The position numbers and the translations under genes are program-made. A DNA stretch of 64,000 nt. It comes from Roseibium porphyridii (lineage in GTDB: Bacteria; Pseudomonadota; Alphaproteobacteria; Rhizobiales; Stappiaceae). Position 1 is the stretch's first letter. Every line of letters begins with the position of its first letter. This document shows, piece by piece, positions 37,162 through 46,991 of this stretch. The notes beneath the pieces were generated by a model, which saw nothing but the letters and a program-made list of their open reading frames with translations, was not told where the DNA came from and did not search any database. The stretch covers positions 352,001-416,000 of the forward strand of contig NZ_CP120863.1 of assembly GCF_026191725.2 (NCBI RefSeq). The letters run 5' to 3'.

Positions 37162-37602
37162 TTACAACGGTGCGGGTTCCGCGCCGCCGGTGTTCCGTCC
37201 CCGGTTGGCCATGAAGCGATCAAACTCTTCCTGATCACGCGCCCGGCGCAACTCGCGAAGAAAATTGTCGAACTCAGCGCGCATCTCATCGAGCTTTGCG
37301 CGTTCTTCTTCCAGCCGTTTCAGCTCAGCCTCACGATAGTCATCGAACGCAACATTTCCGGTGCGTGCGTAGCCAGTCGAATTTGACATTTGATCAAATG
37401 CTCCCTTCAGCGGGCTTCCCCGCCATTGATCTTTCGCATCGCGGAACATTCCCTCGAAGCGATCGCCCCAGAGAATGTAGGCGAGCATAGCCAGGCCAAG
37501 TGGCCAGAAAACCACGAACCCCAGAACCATCAGGCCGATGGTTGCAGGCGTCCAGGCGGGTTTGATCATGCAACTTTTGGTCGTCGTCATCATCCTATCC
37601 AT
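37162..37602 (-). CDS. DUF2852 membrane protein
   Basis: A 146-residue protein with one or two N-terminal membrane segments (WTPATIGLMVLGFVVFWPLGLAMLAYILWG) and a charged coiled-coil-like C-terminus (about 105-130). This is the DUF2852 pattern common in Rhizobiales, function unknown. In-frame ATGs at 37593 and 37590 are also possible starts; the latter has GGATAGG upstream at a better distance. It is followed by a hairpin terminator. Confidence 0.82.
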   Translation of the reverse strand: MDRMMTTTKSCMIKPAWTPATIGLMVLGFVVFWPLGLAMLAYILWGDRFEGMFRDAKDQWRGSPLKGAFDQMSNSTGYARTGNVAFDDYREAELKRLEEERAKLDEMRAEFDNFLRELRRARDQEEFDRFMANRGRNTGGAEPAPL

Positions 37603-37685
37603 TTAAGACATCCACGATTGACAAGTGGGGACTGTCGCGGCGCGCTTCAAGGATTTGTGATGTCCAACACAGCTTGAAAGGCAGC

Positions 37686-37720
37686 AAAAAGCTCGGTCTC
37701 CATTGTGGAGAGCCGAGCTT
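37686..37720 (-). terminator. Rho-independent terminator of the glycosyltransferase gene
   Basis: On the minus strand a GC-rich stem (AAGCTCGG with its complement, extended by GGAGA/TCTCC and one bulge) is followed by TTTTT. It lies 32 bases after the glycosyltransferase stop. Confidence 0.8.
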
Positions 37721-37751
37721 AACGCATTCAAATCTTTGATCTAAATCTGAC

Positions 37752-38447
37752 CTAGTCCTCAAAAGGACCATCGATCACATGTTGGGCGGAATAGTTCGCC
37801 AAAAGCTTTTCCCGGTGCCATTCACCCGCCATCGGTGCGTTGGCGTACTCATGGAAACACGGTGTTCCAAGAGTGAAATGGAGCAGTTTTGCATCAGGGT
37901 TCGGGCCGAGTTCGTCGGGCAACCAGTTCCACTCGATCGGCAACTCACCAATCAGGTCATCTTCCAGCCAGGTAAAGCGATGAAGCTGCGCACCGGTTGC
38001 GTTCATGACGAAATCAGGCGTCACGGCGCGGTTGGCCGGGTGCGCACAATTCCAAAGAACGACTGAAGACCAGTTCTTGCGAGGGTAATTCTCGTTTTTC
38101 GATCCTAGATATTTTGTTGTTTGCTTGGTTTTGTAGTCATGGTGCACACACATGACCGCCTTGCTTTCATCGCGCAACGCAAACAGTTTTGCGATGTCAT
38201 CCCGGACAATCATGTCCCCATCCATGAACAACGCCCAACCGTTGTAGTTCATGAGGTTTGGAATGAGAAATCTGGTGTAGATGAAATGGTTCGACCCGTC
38301 CGTGTGCGTTTCGTTGTAGGTTTTCAGGTTGTGCAGCGACAAGGGCGTGATTGCCAAAACATCGCTGGACTGCCGTGTGAGGCTGTTGGCACAAACATGA
38401 TAAGCCACCGCCTCACGCGGATCGAAACCAATGAAAATATTCAGCAC
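37752..38447 (-). CDS. GT8-like glycosyltransferase
   Basis: A 231-residue protein with the start NIFIGFDPREAVAYHV and the metal-binding MDGDM motif (D76-G-D78), typical of family 8-like nucleotide-sugar transferases. A TWLEDDLIGELPIEWNWLP region follows. The start is a GTG at 38447 with GGAGG eight bases upstream; the frame runs on to 38525 with no support. Acceptor and sugar are unknown. There is no glycan cluster around it, so it stands alone between phaZ and DUF2852. Confidence 0.82.
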   Translation of the reverse strand: MLNIFIGFDPREAVAYHVCANSLTRQSSDVLAITPLSLHNLKTYNETHTDGSNHFIYTRFLIPNLMNYNGWALFMDGDMIVRDDIAKLFALRDESKAVMCVHHDYKTKQTTKYLGSKNENYPRKNWSSVVLWNCAHPANRAVTPDFVMNATGAQLHRFTWLEDDLIGELPIEWNWLPDELGPNPDAKLLHFTLGTPCFHEYANAPMAGEWHREKLLANYSAQHVIDGPFED

Positions 38448-38590
38448 TTGGGGAACCTCCGGCCTCGCTTCATGACCGGTCTTGTATTGGTCAATATGAG
38501 TGGAATCAACTACGGCAGACAGCAAGTCAGAAAATACTGGACTTTCAGGGACAAGTTTCAGGCGCCTTGAAGACGCCTGAACCGGTTCAA

Positions 38591-40210
38591 TCAGCCTACA
38601 GCTTCAGACAACTGCTTGGCTTGTTTGATCCAATTGTCGCGAGCAATCCTGCCGCGAAAGTCGAGCTTACCATCCAAAGCTTCGATCTGCTCTTTGGTCA
38701 ACGATGCGATTTGCCAATAGTGAAAGATACCTGCCTCGTTGAGTGCCGACTCAAGCTTGGGACCAACCCCCGTAATTTCTTTCAGGTTATCTGCAACCCC
38801 ATCCGGCTTGGTCAAAAGGATTTTTTCCAGTGGAACAGCGCTTTTGCCTGCGGTCTTCTTGGGTTTTTGCGATGCAGGCGAAGTCGCTTTCTTGGCTGGT
38901 TTCTCTTTCGGCTTTTGCTGCCCGTTTCTGTTTGAACGGATAAAATCCATGACCCGAGGTGCGATTTCTGAACGCCAGCGCGACCCATTGAAGACACCAT
39001 AGTGACCCACATTGGGCTGCTCGTAATGCGCCTTCATGGATTCCGGCAGGCTCGTGCAAAGATCATGAGCGGCACGGGTCTGTCCCCGCCCAGTGATATC
39101 GTCTTTCTCGCCTTCAACCGTGAGAAGGGCAGTCCGGGTAATCTTGTTGCAATCGACCAGTCGGCCGTTATGCGTCATGGTGCCGTTCGGCAGCGCGTGC
39201 TCAATGAAAACGGTTTCGACCGTCTGGAGATAGAACTCTGCCGTCAAATCCATGACCGCAAGATATTCATCATAAAACTCGCGATGTTTTTCAGCGCTGT
39301 CACCATCACCTTCAACCAGATGCTGGAAAAACTCCCGGTGAGCCGTAAGGTGTCGATCGAGGTTCATGCTCATGAAGCCGGAGAGCTGAAGAAATCCCGG
39401 ATACACATCACGCATGAAGCCCGGATGAGGAAAAGGTACCTTCATCACGACGTTTTTCTTGAACCAATCAAGACCTTTGGCAACCGCCAGATCATTCACG
39501 GCCGTCGGTGCAACCCGCGTATCAATTGGGCCACCCATAAGCGTCATGGTTGACGGAATATAGGGATCCTCACGATCTTCCATGACCGCAACTGCGGCCA
39601 GCACCGGAACGGATGGCTGACAAACACCCAGAACATGCGCATCGGGCCCAAGGAAATGCAGGATCGAAATGATGTAGTCGATATAATCGTCCAGATCGAA
39701 CTTGCCCTCCTGCACAGGCACCATGCGAGCATCGATCCAGTCTGTGATGAAGACATCGGCATTCGGCATCAACGCCTCGACAGTGCCACGTAAAAGCGTC
39801 GCGTAGTGTCCAGACATTGGCGCTACGATCAAAACCTTTGGATCGTTTCGATGGGAGGTAACGCCCCGCTCAAAATGAATGAGATCACAGAACGGGCGGC
39901 TCCAGACGATGTTCTCGCGTACAGGAACCCTGACACCACCAACACTGGTTTCCTTCAGGCCGAAATCAGGTTTCCCATATCGACGCGTTGTGCGTTCCAG
40001 AACCTCGCAACCCGCTGCGATCTGTCGCCCATAGCTGGTGTGCGTCAATGGGTTGAGCGGGTTCTGAAAATAGAGCCGCGTCATATCGGCCACCGCACGC
40101 AAAGGTGCCATTGCCGCGTGGTTCAGCTCATAAAGGTGATAAAATGGCAAAGGCGCATCTCCTTTGTTTACGAAGCCGCCGCCTGCCCCTTTATTGAAAT
40201 CGAAAAACAT
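38591..40210 (-). CDS. phaZ: Intracellular PHB depolymerase with C-terminal helix-hairpin-helix domain
   Basis: A 539-residue protein. Residues 1-425 match intracellular poly(3-hydroxybutyrate) depolymerases: the nucleophile elbow GVCQP (195-199, a Cys in place of Ser), DWIDARMVP, and the C-terminal VGHYGVFNGSRWR with catalytic His403. Residues 430-457 are a Lys/Pro/Ala linker. Residues 474-535 form a helix-hairpin-helix unit (LKEITGVGPKLESALNEAGI through FRGRIARDNW) of the kind found at the C-terminus of rhizobial NuoE. The enzyme releases hydroxybutyrate from storage granules. The ATG at 40210 gives a family-like N-terminus. Confidence 0.9.
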   Translation of the reverse strand: MFFDFNKGAGGGFVNKGDAPLPFYHLYELNHAAMAPLRAVADMTRLYFQNPLNPLTHTSYGRQIAAGCEVLERTTRRYGKPDFGLKETSVGGVRVPVRENIVWSRPFCDLIHFERGVTSHRNDPKVLIVAPMSGHYATLLRGTVEALMPNADVFITDWIDARMVPVQEGKFDLDDYIDYIISILHFLGPDAHVLGVCQPSVPVLAAVAVMEDREDPYIPSTMTLMGGPIDTRVAPTAVNDLAVAKGLDWFKKNVVMKVPFPHPGFMRDVYPGFLQLSGFMSMNLDRHLTAHREFFQHLVEGDGDSAEKHREFYDEYLAVMDLTAEFYLQTVETVFIEHALPNGTMTHNGRLVDCNKITRTALLTVEGEKDDITGRGQTRAAHDLCTSLPESMKAHYEQPNVGHYGVFNGSRWRSEIAPRVMDFIRSNRNGQQKPKEKPAKKATSPASQKPKKTAGKSAVPLEKILLTKPDGVADNLKEITGVGPKLESALNEAGIFHYWQIASLTKEQIEALDGKLDFRGRIARDNWIKQAKQLSEAVG

Positions 40211-40230
40211 TATGCCCACGGCCCGTCTGT

Positions 40231-40249
40231 TATTGCACCATCTATTGCA
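40231..40249 (-). repeat. Tandem TATTGCA repeats upstream of phaZ
   Basis: TATTGCA occurs at 40231-40237 and again at 40243-40249, a 12-bp period, 21 bases before the phaZ start. Such spacing suggests a protein-binding site or a -35 region. PhaR of alphaproteobacteria is known to bind TGC-rich repeats, so it is a candidate; this is inference. Confidence 0.4.
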
Positions 40250-40433
40250 TCGCAACAGGATAGCTAGGTGCGCTGCCACCCGCAATACTGCTAATTGTTA
40301 GGCGGTTGCGGTGCTAAGCCCAAAGAACAATAAACATTCTTGCAGCCACATCCTGTTTGTGCGCACTGCAAAAATACAGATTAGACTGTGATATCATATC
40401 TGTAGGTCTGGGTGTCCCAATCGCATCAGGCGC

Positions 40434-41597
40434 TCAGGCAGCCAAGTCGGCCACGACGGCATCAAGCACAAAAAAACCTTCCCGCGTCGCACGTACCCGG
40501 TTTTCCCCCACTCGTTCCACCATATTGTGCTCTAGAAGTGCATTCAGACGTTTGGGATCGATGGATCTGTGAGCAAATCGCTGATACCGGCCTAGGTCGA
40601 TACCTTCTTTGAGCCTCAGGCCCATGAGCAGAAACTCGTCGCCTTGTTCTTCTTCCGAGAGGCCGGAGTTCTCAACCAGCGCATGTCCGACCTGCTCGAC
40701 ATTTTCAAGCCATGTTTCCGGGTGCCGCTCCGTCGCCGTTGCAAGCCTGTTGACCCCGACAGTCAACCGGCCATGCGCTCCCGGCCCTACGCCGACATAG
40801 TCGCCATAACGCCAATACACCAGGTTATGCCGGCATTCAGAGCCTGGTCTGGCATGGTTGGAAACCTCATAAGCCGGAAGACCGGCTGCCGTCGTCACAT
40901 CTTGCGTAAGTTCATAGAATTCTGCACCCAGGTCGGGTTCAGGCATCTTCAGTTTACCAGCCTGGTAAAGATTGAAGAACGGCGTCCCTTCTTCAATCGT
41001 CAGCTGATAGAGCGACATATGATCGGCTGCCAGCCCGATCGCTTCTTCAAGTTCCCGGCACCAAGCATCCGGCGTTTGACCCGGCCGCGCATAGATCAGA
41101 TCAAATGAAAGCCGCGGAAAAGTCGCTCGGGCGGTTTCGATCGCATTTCTTGCCGTTTTAGCATCGTGCAAGCGGCCAAGAAGTTTTAAATCCGCGTCAA
41201 TCAAAGATTGAACACCGAGCGAAACCCTGTTCACGCCCGCTGCGCGATAGCCCTTGAAACGTTCTGCCTCGACGGAAGAGGGGTTAGCCTCCAAGGAGAT
41301 CTCAACATCGTCACCAACAGACCAGAGTTCTGAAACCTTGTTCAGTATTCGCCCGACTGTTTCTGGCTCCATCAGTGACGGTGTTCCCCCGCCCAAGAAA
41401 ATGGACTCTACGCTCTTACCCTTAGTCAGCTCAGCAAAGTGACCAAGTTCTCTTTCAAACGCCGAGGCGAACCGAGCCTGGTCGACACCTTGGTGACGCA
41501 CATGCGAGTTGAAATCGCAATATGGGCACTTTGCTGCACAGAAGGGCCAATGCACGTAGATGCCGAAGCCGCCTTCCGTTTCCCCCATTCCCCTCAC
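40434..41597 (-). CDS. hemW: Radical SAM heme chaperone HemW
   Basis: A 387-residue radical SAM protein with the cluster motif CAAKCPYCDF, followed by IFLGGGTPSLM. The C-terminal HemN_C domain includes EEQGDEFLLMGLRLKEGIDL. Unlike HemN it lacks the N-terminal extra cysteine needed for coproporphyrinogen oxidation, so the HemW (heme-insertion chaperone) assignment fits. A GTG at 41597 has GGAGGG upstream; the ATG at 41588 sits too close to its GAGGGG. It is the last gene of the rph-rdgB-hemW operon, with a 6-base gap. Confidence 0.92.
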   Translation of the reverse strand: MRGMGETEGGFGIYVHWPFCAAKCPYCDFNSHVRHQGVDQARFASAFERELGHFAELTKGKSVESIFLGGGTPSLMEPETVGRILNKVSELWSVGDDVEISLEANPSSVEAERFKGYRAAGVNRVSLGVQSLIDADLKLLGRLHDAKTARNAIETARATFPRLSFDLIYARPGQTPDAWCRELEEAIGLAADHMSLYQLTIEEGTPFFNLYQAGKLKMPEPDLGAEFYELTQDVTTAAGLPAYEVSNHARPGSECRHNLVYWRYGDYVGVGPGAHGRLTVGVNRLATATERHPETWLENVEQVGHALVENSGLSEEEQGDEFLLMGLRLKEGIDLGRYQRFAHRSIDPKRLNALLEHNMVERVGENRVRATREGFFVLDAVVADLAA

Positions 41598-41603
41598 GTG
41601 AGT

Positions 41604-42242
41604 CTAGCCCTCCAGGCAGTTTGCCGCGAATGTCTGAAAAGCACGTGCCCTGTGAGACAAGGCAGGTTTGTCCTTTGCCCAACCGTGCTTTTCCTCAGAT
41701 GACATTTCACCAAAGGTTCTTTCGTGACCGTCCGGCCGGAATACCGGGTCATATCCGAAGCCCTGAGTACCGCGCGGCGGCCAGACGATTTCACCTTCGA
41801 CTTCGCCTCGGAACGACTCGTCATGCCCATCGGGCCATGCCAAACACAGGACCGCAACAAAGGAACTGCGCCGTTGAGCCGCCGATCCCGCTCCTGCAGA
41901 CTGGAGTTTTTCCTCAATGGTTCGCATGGCCATGGCAAAATCCTTGTCCGGCCCTGCCCAACGCGCAGAATAAATGCCTGGATCACCACCAAGTGCCTCA
42001 ACGCAAAATCCGCTGTCATCTGCAAGCGCCGGCAACTGAGACGCCTTTGCGGCTGCATGCGCCTTCAACGCTGCATTTTCCTCAAAGGTCACACCAGTCT
42101 CTTCCGGCTCCGGCAAGTCAAGTTCGGAGGCTGAAACCACGTCAAACCCGTAAGGTTGAAGCAACTCGTTAATTTCCCGGATCTTTCCCTTATTGTGGCT
42201 CGCCACCACAAGCCTGCCTGGATCCAGTTTCCGGTGACCCAT
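41604..42242 (-). CDS. rdgB: XTP/dITP pyrophosphatase
   Basis: A 212-residue Ham1/RdgB protein that hydrolyses non-canonical purine triphosphates. Landmarks are [13 protein letters not shown] at the N-terminus, [27 protein letters not shown], and the [12 protein letters not shown] segment near 170. The ATG at 42242 has GAGAGG seven bases upstream. It lies 21 bases after rph and 6 bases before hemW. Confidence 0.94.
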   Translation of the reverse strand: MGHRKLDPGRLVVASHNKGKIREINELLQPYGFDVVSASELDLPEPEETGVTFEENAALKAHAAAKASQLPALADDSGFCVEALGGDPGIYSARWAGPDKDFAMAMRTIEEKLQSAGAGSAAQRRSSFVAVLCLAWPDGHDESFRGEVEGEIVWPPRGTQGFGYDPVFRPDGHERTFGEMSSEEKHGWAKDKPALSHRARAFQTFAANCLEG

Positions 42243-42263
42243 GATCAATACCTCTCAGCGCCT

Positions 42264-42977
42264 CTAGAGAATGGCCATTTTCTGGAGATCGACCAACTTT
42301 CCAATTCCTGACTTTGCGAGGCCGAGCAGTTGACCGAATTCTTCTTCCGAAAATGGAGCACCTTCGGCTGTCCCTTGAATTTCGACAATGCCACCAGAGC
42401 CAGTCATAACGAAGTTGGCGTCGGTTTCCGCCGTGCTGTCTTCCGCGTAATCAAGATCGAGAACAGGTGCGCCTTCGTAAATTCCGCAGGAAATCGCAGC
42501 GATGTGATCTTTCAAGACCTCACCGGAAACCATATCGCGTGCCTTCATCCACTCAACACAATCACGCAGTGCGACCCATGCGCCAGTGATGGAAGCCGTG
42601 CGTGTGCCGCCATCCGCCTGAATAACGTCGCAGTCGACGCTGATCTGAGCTTCGCCAAGCGCTTGCAGATCGACTACCGCGCGCAGTGATCTGCCAATCA
42701 AGCGCTGAATCTCCTGGGTCCGGCCAGACTGTTTTCCGGCAGTCGCTTCTCTGCGCATACGGTCGCCGGTGGCGCGGGGCAACATCCCATATTCTGCTGT
42801 TACCCAACCGCGATTCTGACCGCGCAACCAGGGCGGAACACGCTCTTCCAGGCTTGCGGTGCACAGAACGTGCGTGTCACCGAATTTCACCAGGCACGAG
42901 CCCTCGGCATGTTTGGAGACGCCCCGTTCAAGGGTGACTGCCCGCAGTTCGTCTGCTGCACGTTTTGAGGGACGCAT
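42264..42977 (-). CDS. rph: Ribonuclease PH
   Basis: A 237-residue phosphorolytic RNase that trims tRNA 3' ends. [11 protein letters not shown] at the start, [48 protein letters not shown] and [18 protein letters not shown] are all standard. It is the first gene of the rph-rdgB-hemW operon and is divergent from hrcA, with 176 bp between them. Confidence 0.95.
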   Translation of the reverse strand: MRPSKRAADELRAVTLERGVSKHAEGSCLVKFGDTHVLCTASLEERVPPWLRGQNRGWVTAEYGMLPRATGDRMRREATAGKQSGRTQEIQRLIGRSLRAVVDLQALGEAQISVDCDVIQADGGTRTASITGAWVALRDCVEWMKARDMVSGEVLKDHIAAISCGIYEGAPVLDLDYAEDSTAETDANFVMTGSGGIVEIQGTAEGAPFSEEEFGQLLGLAKSGIGKLVDLQKMAIL

Positions 42978-43153
42978 GGATTTCCTTTCAAGCTTGGCGC
43001 ATTTGTTGTGCGCCTTGTAGACCTCAACTTTGTTCGGCGTAAAGGCCTTGATCAGATCTTGTTTTACGCTTGGAGCGTTTTGCGCCTATATCTATGGATC
43101 ATAGGCAGGCATCGTACGAAGACGCCAGCAGTCTGACTTACGGAGAATAAACC

Positions 43154-44203
43154 TTGAGCTTGAGCGACCTCGACAAGAGATCACGCGAAATCTTCCGCTC
43201 GATCGTAGAAACCTACCTTGAAACCGGAGAGCCGGTGGGTTCGCGAAATGTTTCCCGGAGTCTTGCCATGTCACTTTCGCCTGCTTCGGTGCGAAATGTC
43301 ATGTCAGATCTTGAACACCTGGGTCTTTTGCATTCACCGCATACAAGCGCCGGGCGGCTGCCAACCGAAATCGGTTTGAGGTTTTTCGTCGATGCGCTTC
43401 TGGAAGTGGGTGATCTGACACAGGACGAGCGCCAGCAGATTGATGTGCAGGTGAGGGCTTCGCAACAAACAAATTCTGCCGAGCAGGTTCTGACCGAAGC
43501 CAGCCAGATGCTTTCGGGTTTGTCCCATGGAGCAGGAGTGGTGTTGACACACAAGTCAGACATGCGTCTGAAACACATCGAATTCGTGCGTATCGAACCC
43601 CAAAAAGCGCTCGTCATCATGGTCAGCGAAGACGGTTCGGTGGAAAACAGGGTCATCGATTTGCCTGCCGGACTGCCGTCTTCGGCGCTGGTCGAGGCGA
43701 CAAACTATCTGAATGCGCAGATACAGGGACGTACTCTCTCCCAGATCCGGAACAAACTCGAAAAGGTCAGGGACGCAGATCAGGCCGAGCTCGACCTGCT
43801 TAGCCAGAAGGTTGTTGATACAGGACTGGCTGTCTGGAGCGGTGATGGCATCAACGATCCGGGAACACTGATTGTCCGGGGCCGCTCAAATCTTCTTACT
43901 GATCTTGACGCCGTAGAGGATTTGGAACGCATCCGCTTGCTCTTCGACGATCTGGAAAACAAGAAAGACCTCATTCAATTGCTTGGTCTTGCCGAGAAAG
44001 GTGACGGTGTACGCATTTTCATCGGGTCGGAAAACAACCTCTTTTCCCTTTCGGGATCTTCGCTCGTGGTCTCGCCTTATCGGGACAGCAGCCAGCGCAT
44101 TGTCGGCGTCCTTGGCGTTATCGGACCGACCCGGCTGAATTATGCTCGCGTTATTCCCATGGTGGACTATACGGCGCGGCTTGTGAGCAGGCTCTTAGGC
44201 TGA
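43154..44203 (+). CDS. hrcA: Heat-inducible transcription repressor HrcA
   Basis: A 349-residue HrcA. The N-terminal winged helix has [39 protein letters not shown], and the C-terminal part has [20 protein letters not shown] and further family blocks. It represses groE-type operons at the CIRCE element. The TTG start has GGAG eight bases upstream. grpE, its usual next gene in rhizobia, is missing here and a MoeB-like gene follows. No CIRCE inverted repeat is visible in the 176-bp upstream region, so autoregulation is not supported. Confidence 0.94.
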   Translation: MSLSDLDKRSREIFRSIVETYLETGEPVGSRNVSRSLAMSLSPASVRNVMSDLEHLGLLHSPHTSAGRLPTEIGLRFFVDALLEVGDLTQDERQQIDVQVRASQQTNSAEQVLTEASQMLSGLSHGAGVVLTHKSDMRLKHIEFVRIEPQKALVIMVSEDGSVENRVIDLPAGLPSSALVEATNYLNAQIQGRTLSQIRNKLEKVRDADQAELDLLSQKVVDTGLAVWSGDGINDPGTLIVRGRSNLLTDLDAVEDLERIRLLFDDLENKKDLIQLLGLAEKGDGVRIFIGSENNLFSLSGSSLVVSPYRDSSQRIVGVLGVIGPTRLNYARVIPMVDYTARLVSRLLG

Positions 44204-44259
44204 GCACAATTTGACCCACTCCCGATGATATGACGTTTTGCACCCAAACAGGACCAAAC

Positions 44260-45063
44260 ATGCTTTCACCAGCAGAACTTGAGCGCTACGCCCGCCACAT
44301 CGTCATGCGCGAAATCGGAGGCGCAGGACAGCAAAAGCTTAAAAATGCACGCGTTCTGGTGATTGGAGCAGGAGGCCTTGGAGCGCCGGTTCTTCAGTAC
44401 CTTGCCGCAGCAGGAATTGGCACACTTGGAGTTGTCGACGACGACACGGTGTCTTTGTCCAACCTCCAAAGGCAGGTTATTCATGATACCGACCAACTGG
44501 GCGAACCGAAGGTCGCAAGCGCAGCCGAAGCCATCGCAAGACTCAATCCAAATGTGAAAGTGGAGCCGCACCCGACGAGACTTGCTGGACACAATGCCAT
44601 TTCACTGATCAGCGGATATGACTTTGTTGTGGATGGTTCGGACAATTTCGACACGCGCTATCTTGTTTCAGATGCATGCTTTTTTGCCAAAAAACCCCTG
44701 ATCACAGCGGCAGTCGGACAATTTGACGGGTCTATCACAACCTTGCGCCCCTTTGAGGAAAACGAAGACGGTGAGGCAAATCCGACCTATCGCTGTCTTT
44801 TTCCTCAAAAACCTCGTGATGGATTGCTGCCAACTTGTGCCGAAGCGGGAGTTCTCGGTGCGCTCACTGGCATTATAGGTGCGATGCAGGCCATGGAAGT
44901 CATCAAGGAAGTCACCGAAACCGGGGAAAGTCTGGTCGGTCGCATGATGATGTTCGACGCCAGATCGTTTCGTATGGAGACCATTCGCTACAAACGGTCT
45001 CCAAACAATCCACTTAACGGCTCTTCACCCATGAGCTGGGCGAAGTTGCTGGAAGGGGTCTGA
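44260..45063 (+). CDS. moeB: MoeB/ThiF-family E1-like adenylyltransferase
   Basis: A 267-residue ThiF-domain protein. The nucleotide-binding motif is RVLVIGAGGLGAPVLQYLAAAG. DDDTVSLSNLQRQVIH follows, and the adenylation/thiotransfer region has PTCAEAGVLGAL. The CxxC zinc pairs of E. coli MoeB are not evident and no rhodanese domain follows. It activates a small ubiquitin-like sulfur carrier (MoaD or ThiS). The ATG at 44260 has AGGA upstream. It follows hrcA by 56 bases. Confidence 0.86.
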   Translation: MLSPAELERYARHIVMREIGGAGQQKLKNARVLVIGAGGLGAPVLQYLAAAGIGTLGVVDDDTVSLSNLQRQVIHDTDQLGEPKVASAAEAIARLNPNVKVEPHPTRLAGHNAISLISGYDFVVDGSDNFDTRYLVSDACFFAKKPLITAAVGQFDGSITTLRPFEENEDGEANPTYRCLFPQKPRDGLLPTCAEAGVLGALTGIIGAMQAMEVIKEVTETGESLVGRMMMFDARSFRMETIRYKRSPNNPLNGSSPMSWAKLLEGV

Positions 45064-45084
45064 CCAGCAGCCGGGAACAGGATA

Positions 45085-46881
45085 TCAGTGATTGTCCCGC
45101 GGCAATCCTTTGTGCGCAACATCCTGATATTTTACTGCTGGTTCAAGCACCATTCCTTTGTCGAATTGACCTATCATGGAGCGCTGGATTTCTTGCCAAG
45201 GTGTCTGACTGTCAACAATCTTGAAGCCTCCCGCAGCTTCCAGACTCGCGCGACGTTCAGCCAGTTCTTCGTCCGAAATCAGAATGTTTGCAGTACCTTT
45301 CCTGAGGTCGATGCGAACCGGATCACCGGTCTTCAGCAAGGCCAACCCACCCATGGCAGCAGCTTCCGGTGATGCATTCAGGATCGATGGTGATCCCGAA
45401 GTGCCGGATTGACGACCGTCACCAATGCAGGGCAGCGAAGTGATGCCGCGTTTGATCAGTGCGGCAGGCGGCTGCATGTTGACAACTTCGGCACCACCCG
45501 GATAGCCGATCGGCCCCGTTCCACGAATGAAGAGCATGCAATGTTCGTCAATCTCAAGATCGGGATTGTCGATGTTGTGGTGATAGTCTTCCGGCCCTTC
45601 GAAAACGATGGCCCGGCCTTCAAACGCTTCAGGATCATCCGGGTTGACCAGATAGCGGTTCCGGAACTCTTCGGAAATGACGCTTGTCTTCATGATTGCG
45701 CTGTCGAAGAGATTGCCTTTGAGATTGAGGAAACCGGCTTTTTCTTTCAGTGGTGCGTCAAAAGACTTGATCACATCCGGCAGGTCCGTCGTGATGCCTT
45801 CGCAGTTTTCGGCCATTGTTTTGCCGTTGGCGGTGATTGCGTCGGGATGCGGCAACTTGCCGTTTCGGATCAGCTCGGCAATGACGGCCGGAACGCCGCC
45901 TGCGTGAAAATAGTCTTCACCAAGATATTCGCCTGCCGGCTGCAGGTTCACCAGGAGAGGGATGTCCTGACCGATGGACTGCCAGTCATCATTGTCCAAC
46001 TCGACACCGAGGTGACGCGCAACGCCGTTCAGGTGGATCGGTGCGTTGGTCGACCCGCCTATCGCGGAATTGACGACAATGGCGTTTTCGAAGGCTTCGC
46101 GGGTCATGATGTCGGACGGCTTGCGATCGGACCGCACCATCTCCACAATTCTCTTGCCCGTTTCATAGGAAATTGCACCGCGCTCGCGATACGGAGCCGG
46201 GATCGCGGCGGAGCCAGGCAACTGCATGCCCAGTGCTTCTGCCAGCGAGTTCATGGTCGTCGCTGTGCCCATGGTGTTGCAGTATCCAACCGAGGGCGCA
46301 GAAGAAGAAACGAGGTCCATAAAACCTTTGTAGTCGATCTCTCCGGCGGCCAGCATCTGGCGTGCTTTCCAGACAATAGTGCCTGAGCCGGTTCTTTCTC
46401 CCTTGTGCCAGCCATTCAGCATGGGACCGACGGAGAGTGCAATTGCCGGGATATTTACGGTGGCAGCTGCCATCAGGCAGGCCGGCGTGGTCTTGTCGCA
46501 ACCGATAGTCAAAACAACGCCGTCAATCGGATAGCCATAAAGAAGTTCAACAAGGCCCAGATAGGCGAGGTTCCGGTCCAACGTCGCTGTTGGACGTTTT
46601 CCGGTTTCCTGGATCGGGTGAACAGGAAACTCAAACGCGATTCCACCGGCTTCGCGAATTCCTTCGCGAATGCGATTGGCAAGTTCCAGATGGTGCCTGT
46701 TACACGGAGAAAGATCTGAACCCGTCTGTGCAATACCGATAATCGGTTTGCCTGACTGCAATTCCTCTCGTGTGATTCCAAAATTGAGATAGCGCTCGAT
46801 GTAGAGCGCGGTCATGCCCGGATTATCCGGGTTGTCGAACCAGGCGGCAGATCGCAGGCCTGTTTTTTTTGTATCGCTCAT
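45085..46881 (-). CDS. IlvD/Edd-family sugar-acid dehydratase, closest by eye to xylonate dehydratase
   Basis: A 598-residue Fe-S dehydratase. Three cluster cysteines are in [23 protein letters not shown] and [11 protein letters not shown]. By eye the sequence follows Caulobacter crescentus xylonate dehydratase along its length: [60 protein letters not shown]. Branched-chain IlvD proteins lack this start. It would dehydrate a pentonate or other aldonate to a 2-keto-3-deoxy acid. No sugar transporter or partner dehydrogenase is adjacent, so the substrate is unproven. Confidence 0.85.
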   Translation of the reverse strand: MSDTKKTGLRSAAWFDNPDNPGMTALYIERYLNFGITREELQSGKPIIGIAQTGSDLSPCNRHHLELANRIREGIREAGGIAFEFPVHPIQETGKRPTATLDRNLAYLGLVELLYGYPIDGVVLTIGCDKTTPACLMAAATVNIPAIALSVGPMLNGWHKGERTGSGTIVWKARQMLAAGEIDYKGFMDLVSSSAPSVGYCNTMGTATTMNSLAEALGMQLPGSAAIPAPYRERGAISYETGKRIVEMVRSDRKPSDIMTREAFENAIVVNSAIGGSTNAPIHLNGVARHLGVELDNDDWQSIGQDIPLLVNLQPAGEYLGEDYFHAGGVPAVIAELIRNGKLPHPDAITANGKTMAENCEGITTDLPDVIKSFDAPLKEKAGFLNLKGNLFDSAIMKTSVISEEFRNRYLVNPDDPEAFEGRAIVFEGPEDYHHNIDNPDLEIDEHCMLFIRGTGPIGYPGGAEVVNMQPPAALIKRGITSLPCIGDGRQSGTSGSPSILNASPEAAAMGGLALLKTGDPVRIDLRKGTANILISDEELAERRASLEAAGGFKIVDSQTPWQEIQRSMIGQFDKGMVLEPAVKYQDVAHKGLPRDNH

Positions 46882-46991
46882 GGCGCCTCGTCCCTCAATT
46901 AAATCGCTTCAAGCGTTGCGCCCGATAAACACCAGCTCAGGGTTGCTGTAAAGGTAAGGACAGCTCCAATTGACATTTCAACAACGGGAAA

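Noticed and set aside
42978-43153. CIRCE element before hrcA
   Set aside because: I looked for TTAGCACTC and GAGTGCTAA arms in the rph-hrcA gap and found none.
45409-46386. 325-codon plus-strand frame over the sugar-acid dehydratase
   Set aside because: Antisense to a full-length dehydratase with three Fe-S cysteines.
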